Of a stretch of 9,417 bases of DNA, positions 6,335 through 9,417 are shown one piece after another (within the stretch, counting starts at the first letter, position 1; each line of letters opens with the position of its first letter). Source of the DNA: Actinomycetes bacterium (GTDB lineage: Bacteria > Actinomycetota > Actinomycetes > Mycobacteriales > Mycobacteriaceae); contig JAEZKH010000197.1 in the NCBI GenBank assembly GCA_023415515.1, positions 1 through 9,417 on the forward strand, written 5' to 3'. Below the pieces are notes generated by a model that saw only the letters and a program-made list of their open reading frames with translations, did no database searches and was not told the DNA's origin. Made by a program: the position numbers and the translations under genes.

Positions 6335-6367
6335 CCCACTGCATATTGCATTGCACACCAATGGGTT
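6333..6367 (-). terminator. Hairpin downstream of vapC2, possible terminator
   Basis: On the minus strand AACCCATTG and CAGTGGGTT form a 9-bp stem including one G-U pair, with TGCA/TGCA able to pair inside the loop. It begins 29 bp past the vapC2 stop. No U-run follows, so termination is uncertain; it could instead be a processing or binding site. Confidence 0.35.
6335..6354. repeat. Short 3'-flank repeat, copy 2 (downstream of vapC2)
   Basis: CCCACTGCATATTGC matches 5531-5545 at all 15 bases and continues with ATTGC against GTTTGC. The copy lies 42-61 bp beyond the vapC2 stop and forms part of the hairpin at 6333-6367. Confidence 0.7.
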
Positions 6368-6395
6368 TCGACTCCACCACCACACCCGCCCTGAC

Positions 6396-6821
6396 CTAGC
6401 CGATAGTGCCCCGTTCCAACGCCCACCGATGCTGGAAGGGCAATACCTCGGCCGCGATCTCGAAATCACCGTCGTAGTGCAGCAGTGTCACATCATGGGC
6501 GTTGGCAACCGTGGCGATCAGTAGGTCGGCCATGCCGACGGCACGATGACGACCGGTGCCGGCCAGCGACCGCTGGGCATCCATCGCCGCCTGCCAGTGT
6601 TCATCGTTGGTCGGCAAATACTCGTATGCGAGGCGGCGATCTGACCATATCTGCGCGTAGTCTGCGGCGGTCCGGGCGCTGTGGAGCGCCTCTGCATCGA
6701 GCTGAGCGGTGGTTGCGACCAGTCCGGCCTCGATAAGCGGAGCAAGTCGGTCGGAGACCTCGGGGTTTGTCATCCGTGCCGCGGCACTGGTGTCGATGAG
6801 ATACCGCGCTACTACCGCCAC
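6396..6821 (-). CDS. vapC: VapC-type PIN-domain ribonuclease toxin (module 2)
   Basis: This 141-residue PIN-domain toxin has a complete acidic site: Asp10 in YLIDTSA, Glu44 in LDAEAL, Asp99 in VGMADLLIATVA and Asp117/Asp119 in LHYDGDFE. The C-terminal HRWALERGTIG is the conserved tail of the mycobacterial VapC branch whose partners are very short VapB proteins. It is clearly distinct from vapC1, so this is not a recent tandem copy. The GTG start at 6821 overlaps the end of vapB2 by 10 bp. It appears intact. Confidence 0.93.
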   Translation of the reverse strand: MAVVARYLIDTSAAARMTNPEVSDRLAPLIEAGLVATTAQLDAEALHSARTAADYAQIWSDRRLAYEYLPTNDEHWQAAMDAQRSLAGTGRHRAVGMADLLIATVANAHDVTLLHYDGDFEIAAEVLPFQHRWALERGTIG

Positions 6822-7018
6822 ACCTCACCTCGTTTACCAGGGTCAGCCATCTCCCCCATACCGCCAGACTTCAACCATGCGATCTGGCGAGCGCGTGCAG
6901 ACGTCGCTGCAGCCTGCTGCAACGCGATGCGGACGGTATCTGATACGCCGGACGTCTTGAGTTCCTTCTGTGCGGCGGCCAACAGATCATCATCGAGGTC
7001 AATCAGACGCTTGGTCAT
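6812..7018 (-). CDS. vapB: Short VapB antitoxin (module 2)
   Basis: This 68-residue antitoxin starts MTKRLIDLDDDLLAAAQKEL, the usual opening of short mycobacterial VapB proteins: a beta strand, then a helix, consistent with a ribbon-helix-helix DNA-binding dimer. The centre (SDTVRIALQQAA) is the second helix. The C-terminus (KSGGMGEMADPGKRGEVWR) has the Gly/Pro-rich segment and terminal Trp-Arg that commonly insert into the VapC active site. ATG 7018 is preceded by GAGGGTGG at about the right spacing. It overlaps vapC2 by 10 bp. A pair of palindromes 13-46 bp upstream is the likely self-repression site. Confidence 0.92.
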   Translation of the reverse strand: MTKRLIDLDDDLLAAAQKELKTSGVSDTVRIALQQAAATSARARQIAWLKSGGMGEMADPGKRGEVWR

Positions 7019-7030
7019 CGCACCACCCTC

Positions 7031-7064
7031 ACGTATATACCAATTGCTGCTTAAGTATATACGT
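7031..7064 (-). promoter_or_regulatory. vapB2 operator-promoter: two GTATATAC palindromes, 22 bp apart
   Basis: ACGTATATAC (7031-7040) and GTATATACGT (7055-7064) are exact reverse complements separated by 14 bp. Each also contains the self-complementary octamer GTATATAC, with centres 22 bp apart, close to two helical turns. The proximal copy supplies a TATA-like -10 about 15 bp before the vapB2 start. This is the expected layout for two VapB dimers bound by VapC and repressing their own promoter. Confidence 0.75.
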
Positions 7065-7120
7065 ACGCGTCGGGCTACCAGTAAAGTACGCTACTTGTGC
7101 TGCTGCCCAACGGTTTTCAC

Positions 7121-7453
7121 TCACCGTGCGAGACCGAGGAATGCCATCATTGCCCGCTCGACCTCAACGACTTGCTCGGCTGTCAGCCGGCCAACCCGGA
7201 CATGGACATTCGCCCTCCTGACCGTCGTGAGCTTGTCGATCATCACGTCACTGTCATGATCGAGTCCCGAAAGCCGCCCGTCTCCGCCGCTCACGCGAAT
7301 GCGTATTAGTGGCGCATCCAGCAGCATGCTGGTCATCGGAGCAACAGTCACCGAACTCGTGGCATCGAAGAGGTCATCCTGAACGATCACTGCCGGACGC
7401 GGCTTCGCCGCGTAAATGTCCCCGGCCACGGTCCAGATCTCCCCTCGATTCAC
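7121..7453 (-). CDS. mazF: MazF/PemK-family endoribonuclease toxin
   Basis: From GTG 7453 the toxin has 110 residues, the usual MazF length. It opens with NRGEIWTVAG, the family start. KPRPAVIVQDDLFDATSSVTVAPMT is read as two family strands (17-24 and 25-41), and DKLTTVRRANVHVRVGRL carries the conserved threonine-rich segment before the final helix. MazF proteins cut mRNA or other RNA at short sequence motifs. GTG 7453 is chosen over the in-frame GTG at 7465 because it forms a GTGA overlap with the stop of the antitoxin remnant, the same junction as vapB1-vapC1, and puts the Arg-Gly-Glu-Ile-Trp motif at residue 3. The toxin looks intact although its antitoxin gene appears truncated. Confidence 0.9.
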   Translation of the reverse strand: MNRGEIWTVAGDIYAAKPRPAVIVQDDLFDATSSVTVAPMTSMLLDAPLIRIRVSGGDGRLSGLDHDSDVMIDKLTTVRRANVHVRVGRLTAEQVVEVERAMMAFLGLAR

Positions 7454-7593
7454 CCCTCGTCCCACCGCGACGAGATCGCCTCGATGACCTCTTGGTCGTC
7501 ACTGTTATCGTCCGCCCCTGCGACCAACGCGGCCTGCCTGTGCGCCTCTACCGCAAAGGTTGCGGTCCGCACATCAGGAACCCATACCTGCAG
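7450..7593 (-). pseudogene. mazE: MazE-like (DUF3018-type) antitoxin, N-terminus missing
   Basis: Reading the frame that ends in the GTGA overlap with mazF gives 47 codons whose translation begins LQVWVPDVRTATFAVEAHRQ and ends EVIEAISSRWDEG. This matches, as I remember it, the C-terminal two-thirds of the MazE-like DUF3018 family (pattern QIWVPD.R...F..EA.RQ and a closing acidic/Trp segment). Members have about 70 residues with a basic N-terminal segment. Here a TGA lies directly before the first matching codon, and no N-terminal part was recognised in the other two frames. The first usable start is GTG 7572, giving 40 residues without the WVPD motif. It could still make a short antitoxin, so loss of function is inferred, not proven. 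Confidence 0.68.
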
Positions 7594-7700
7594 TCATGAA
7601 TCTCCGATATCAACGCCAGATCGTGCGGGCTTGTCAGTCGCCAATTATCTCAATCTCGGGTCGCCCGGCCGGAATCACCCGACAGCCAGTAAACGTCGCC

Positions 7701-7756
7701 GTTTGCTGCCTCCCAACACCTTCAACGTTGCCCTATCGGTGATGCGGGTGTGTAAC
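7701..7756. repeat. Imperfect direct repeat, right copy
   Basis: Partner of 5546-5600 (45 of 58 aligned columns identical by hand). It lies just upstream of the lipoprotein gene, beyond the truncated mazE, about 2.15 kb from the left copy. Confidence 0.72.
7733..7756 (-). pseudogene. Orphan vapC 3' end (seven codons plus stop)
   Basis: Read on the minus strand this segment gives VTHPHHR then TAG, against VTHPYHR then TAG at the end of vapC1, with four of six nucleotide differences silent or conservative. No PIN-domain coding sequence precedes it, since the DNA to the right leads into the lipoprotein gene. It is best read as the surviving tail of a second vapC1-like gene. Confidence 0.55.
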
Positions 7757-7801
7757 CAAGGCCGAGGGTCGGCGACGTTTCAGTCTGTGCAAAGCTCACG
7801 C

Positions 7802-9031
7802 ATGCGATTCGGCCGGGTACTGCCCCTCGTCGTCGGTGCGCTCCTGGCCGCTGGATGCGTGTCACCGGAGAAGTCTTCGACCGCCACCTCCACCACCCGC
7901 ACTGCCGAAGCTACGGCGGTGCGGCAGATCGTGCAGGAGGCGATGCGGACTGAACATCTCAAGTCGGTCCTGGTGAAGGTCACCGTCGACGGCAAGGAGG
8001 TGCTGAGCGAGGCCTTCGGCGAATCGATGTCAGGGGTGCCTGCCCACACCGACATGCACTTCCGCAACGGCGCGGTGGCTATCTCGTATGTGTCGACGCT
8101 GCTGCTGATCCTCGTCGACGAAGGGGTGGTCGGTCTCGACGACAGGTTGTCGACTTGGCTGCCCGACTTCCCGCACGCCGAGCGGGTGACCTTGCGCCAG
8201 CTCGCGCAGATGAGCTCGGGCTACCCCGACTACGTGATCGGCAACGAGGCGTTCGACGCCGCGCTCTACGCCGACCCGTTCCGGCAGTGGGAACCCGAAG
8301 AACTGCTGGCGTTCGTCACGTCCCGACCGTTGCTGTACGAGCCCGGCACCAACTGGAGCTACGCGCACACCAATTACGTGCTGCTGGGGATGGCGCTGAC
8401 GAAGGCGACCGGTGAACCGATGCCGAAGTTGCTGGCTGACAAGGTGCTCAACCCCCTGGGCTTGACCGCCACCGCCAACTCCGACACCCCGGAGATCCCG
8501 CAGCCGGTGCTGCACGCCTTCACCTCCGAACGCCGCGAGTCGCTCGCGATCCCGGCCGGCACGCCGTTCTACGAGGAGTCCACCTACTGGAATCCGTCGT
8601 GGACGATCACCCACGGCGCCATCCAGACCACCACGATCGACGACCTGGCCGCCACCGCGGCCGGCATCGGGTCGGGCCGGCTGCTCTCCGAGCAGTCCTA
8701 CCGGGAGTTCACTGCGGGGGCCATGCGCGGCAGGTCCCGGCCCCAACCCGGTTGCGTCACCTGCGCGGCCATGGGCGAGTTCTACGACTACGGCCTGGGT
8801 ATCGTGATCTCCGGTGACTGGCTGCTGCAGAACCCGATGTTCTTCGGTTACGCGGCACTGCAGGCCTATCTGCCCTCGGAGCGGATCGCGGTCGCGGTGG
8901 CGGTGACCTTCGCCCCCGGGGCGTTCGACGAGGACGGGAACTACCCCAACGCCGCCGACACCGTCTTCCGCCGTATCGGCGCTGAACTGGCACCCGGGCA
9001 CGCACCGCCAATGCCGCCGACGACACCCTGA
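7802..9031 (+). CDS. Lipoprotein with serine beta-lactamase/PBP fold, catalytic motifs lost
   Basis: This 409-residue lipoprotein has a signal peptide ending in LLAAGC (Cys19 lipidated), so it should be anchored outside the membrane. Residues about 40-395 follow the class C beta-lactamase/penicillin-binding family: the helix after the nucleophile (LLLILVDEGVVGLDDRLSTW), LRQLAQMSSGYPDY, EPGTNWSYAHTNYVLLGMAL and PLGLTATANSD are all present. The SxxK motif expected at 91-94 reads AVAI, so both Ser and Lys are missing. The YxN motif reads YAH (188-190), and the C-terminal H/K-T/S-G motif is not recognisable around 345-352. It resembles the mycobacterial LpqK-like lipoproteins in size and layout. 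It is probably a binding or regulatory pseudoenzyme. ATG 7802 gives a normal signal peptide; GTG 7787 would add five residues. No ribosome site is obvious for either. Confidence 0.87.
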   Translation: MRFGRVLPLVVGALLAAGCVSPEKSSTATSTTRTAEATAVRQIVQEAMRTEHLKSVLVKVTVDGKEVLSEAFGESMSGVPAHTDMHFRNGAVAISYVSTLLLILVDEGVVGLDDRLSTWLPDFPHAERVTLRQLAQMSSGYPDYVIGNEAFDAALYADPFRQWEPEELLAFVTSRPLLYEPGTNWSYAHTNYVLLGMALTKATGEPMPKLLADKVLNPLGLTATANSDTPEIPQPVLHAFTSERRESLAIPAGTPFYEESTYWNPSWTITHGAIQTTTIDDLAATAAGIGSGRLLSEQSYREFTAGAMRGRSRPQPGCVTCAAMGEFYDYGLGIVISGDWLLQNPMFFGYAALQAYLPSERIAVAVAVTFAPGAFDEDGNYPNAADTVFRRIGAELAPGHAPPMPPTTP

Positions 9032-9103
9032 GCTCAGCGCTGCCCGCCGCCGCGGCACCGAACGTCTGGATCCTGTGCAACGGTTGGGCTGGGCGGTCGG
9101 CCG

Positions 9104-9417
9104 TCAGGTGATTGGGCGCAGTCCGTCGAGTGCTTGCCGGTAAAGGTCCGCGGCTTCACCGATGGCGGCCTGGATGGTCCGGTAGTAGTGCGTGCCGACC
9201 CCGCGATTGCGCTTCAGTAACTGCGGGTTCTGCGCCAGCGTCGCCGCCTGCACATGGTCGCCGGTGATGCCGTGCTTGTCGTACGCCGCGAGGAACCGCG
9301 CGATGAAACGGGCGATCGCGGAGTTCGGATCCTGCCGTTCGGCGACGGTGCCGAAGCTGGCCTTCTCTTGGAACAGCCCGATGACCTCGTCGGGGGGGGG
9401 GGGGGGGGGCGCGGCGC
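9104..9417 (-). CDS. Unrecognised protein, 3' part only (runs off the right edge)
   Basis: The minus-strand frame is open from the window edge to the TGA at 9104-9106, giving about 104 residues including the proline run. It starts Ala-Ala, then six prolines from the homopolymer, then DEVIGLFQEKASFGTVAERQ and a mainly helical stretch with AIARFIARFLAAYDKHGITG and THYYRTIQAAIGEAADLYRQ, ending LDGLRPIT. Codon use is GC-rich and consistent with real coding. I do not recognise the family. The frame agrees on both sides of the homopolymer only because 18 is a multiple of three. It converges on the lipoprotein gene with a 72-bp gap. Confidence 0.6.
   Translation of the reverse strand, partial: AAPPPPPPDEVIGLFQEKASFGTVAERQDPNSAIARFIARFLAAYDKHGITGDHVQAATLAQNPQLLKRNRGVGTHYYRTIQAAIGEAADLYRQALDGLRPIT
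9392..9409 (+). repeat. Homopolymer of 18 G
   Basis: Eighteen consecutive G on the plus strand, eight bases from the window edge, within the partial gene and coding six prolines on the minus strand. A run this long is rare in bacterial chromosomes. It could be a sequencing or assembly artefact at a contig end, or a true slippage-prone tract. Confidence 0.9.

Larger units (their letters stand above)
7594..7801. other. Region between the mazE remnant and the lipoprotein gene
   Basis: No gene is supported in these 208 bp. They hold the right-hand direct repeat (7701-7756), the orphan vapC tail within it and weaker similarity to 5500-5530 at about 7630-7662. No good promoter or ribosome site for the gene at 7802 was seen. 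Confidence 0.5.

Noticed and set aside
7592..7640. Possible PIN-domain fragment on the minus strand (LTSPHDLALISEIHD)
   Set aside because: It faintly resembles a PIN C-terminal segment, but it is only about 15 codons, lacks the catalytic Asp context and lies in a different place from the orphan vapC tail. Chance similarity is likely.
5531..7756. Transposon or integron bounded by the repeats
   Set aside because: There is no transposase, integrase or terminal inverted repeat in the interval. The repeats are better explained by duplicated toxin-antitoxin flanks until tested.
7484..7801. Extension of the lipoprotein frame upstream to 7484
   Set aside because: The added 106 codons cross the antisense of mazE and the repeat and would bury the lipoprotein signal peptide inside the protein.
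8030..9058. Minus-strand open frame of 342 codons opposite the lipoprotein
   Set aside because: It mirrors the GC-rich codons of the lipoprotein gene and has no domain; the plus-strand gene has a lipobox and a recognisable fold.
9032..9103. Bidirectional terminator between the lipoprotein and the partial gene
   Set aside because: Only short GC-rich self-complementary stretches such as GCCGCGGC are present, with no stable stem followed by a T-run on either strand.

Overview
The window is high-GC actinobacterial DNA, most likely from a Mycobacterium or Mycolicibacterium. It has frequent GTG starts, two lipoproteins with clean lipoboxes, a dense VapBC/MazEF toxin-antitoxin complement, and -10 elements placed exactly where leaderless mycobacterial mRNAs would begin on the start codon. 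No tRNA, rRNA, CRISPR array or intact insertion sequence was seen. Layout: (1) 87-1115, plus strand: a GlxA-type AraC regulator with an N-terminal DJ-1/PfpI domain. (2) 1125-4450, minus strand: a tightly packed four-gene operon read HD-domain protein > MFS exporter > zinc-independent MDR/quinone-reductase-like oxidoreductase > cupin lipoprotein. Its junctions are a 19-bp gap, a 13-bp overlap and a 4-bp overlap. It converges on the regulator, 9 bp away. The contents suggest a detoxification or small-molecule-response unit, but no substrate can be named. (3) 4717-5124, minus strand: a 135-residue helical protein with a basic tail. Two near-identical palindromic sites (4662-4678 and 5231-5247) lie on either side of it, upstream of the HD operon and of this gene, so one regulator probably controls both. 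(4) 5577-7593, minus strand: a toxin-antitoxin cluster made of vapB1-vapC1 (Phd-type antitoxin, PIN toxin), vapB2-vapC2 (short VapB, PIN toxin) and mazF behind a 5'-truncated mazE. Each intact vapB has a palindromic operator candidate at its promoter. (5) 7802-9031, plus strand: a lipoprotein with a serine beta-lactamase/penicillin-binding-protein fold in which every catalytic motif looks lost. (6) 9104 to the right edge, minus strand: the 3' part of an unrecognised gene containing a run of 18 G on the plus strand. The least expected structure is around the toxin-antitoxin cluster. It is bracketed by an imperfect direct repeat (5546-5600 and 7701-7756). In the first copy the repeat holds the last codons and stop of vapC1. 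In the second copy the same codons survive as an orphan tail with no gene in front. A second, shorter repeat lies just downstream of both vapC genes. This pattern suggests toxin-antitoxin modules that spread or recombined through shared 3' flanks, and it may explain how mazE lost its N-terminus while its toxin stayed intact. All protein assignments come from reading motifs by eye; no database search was possible.
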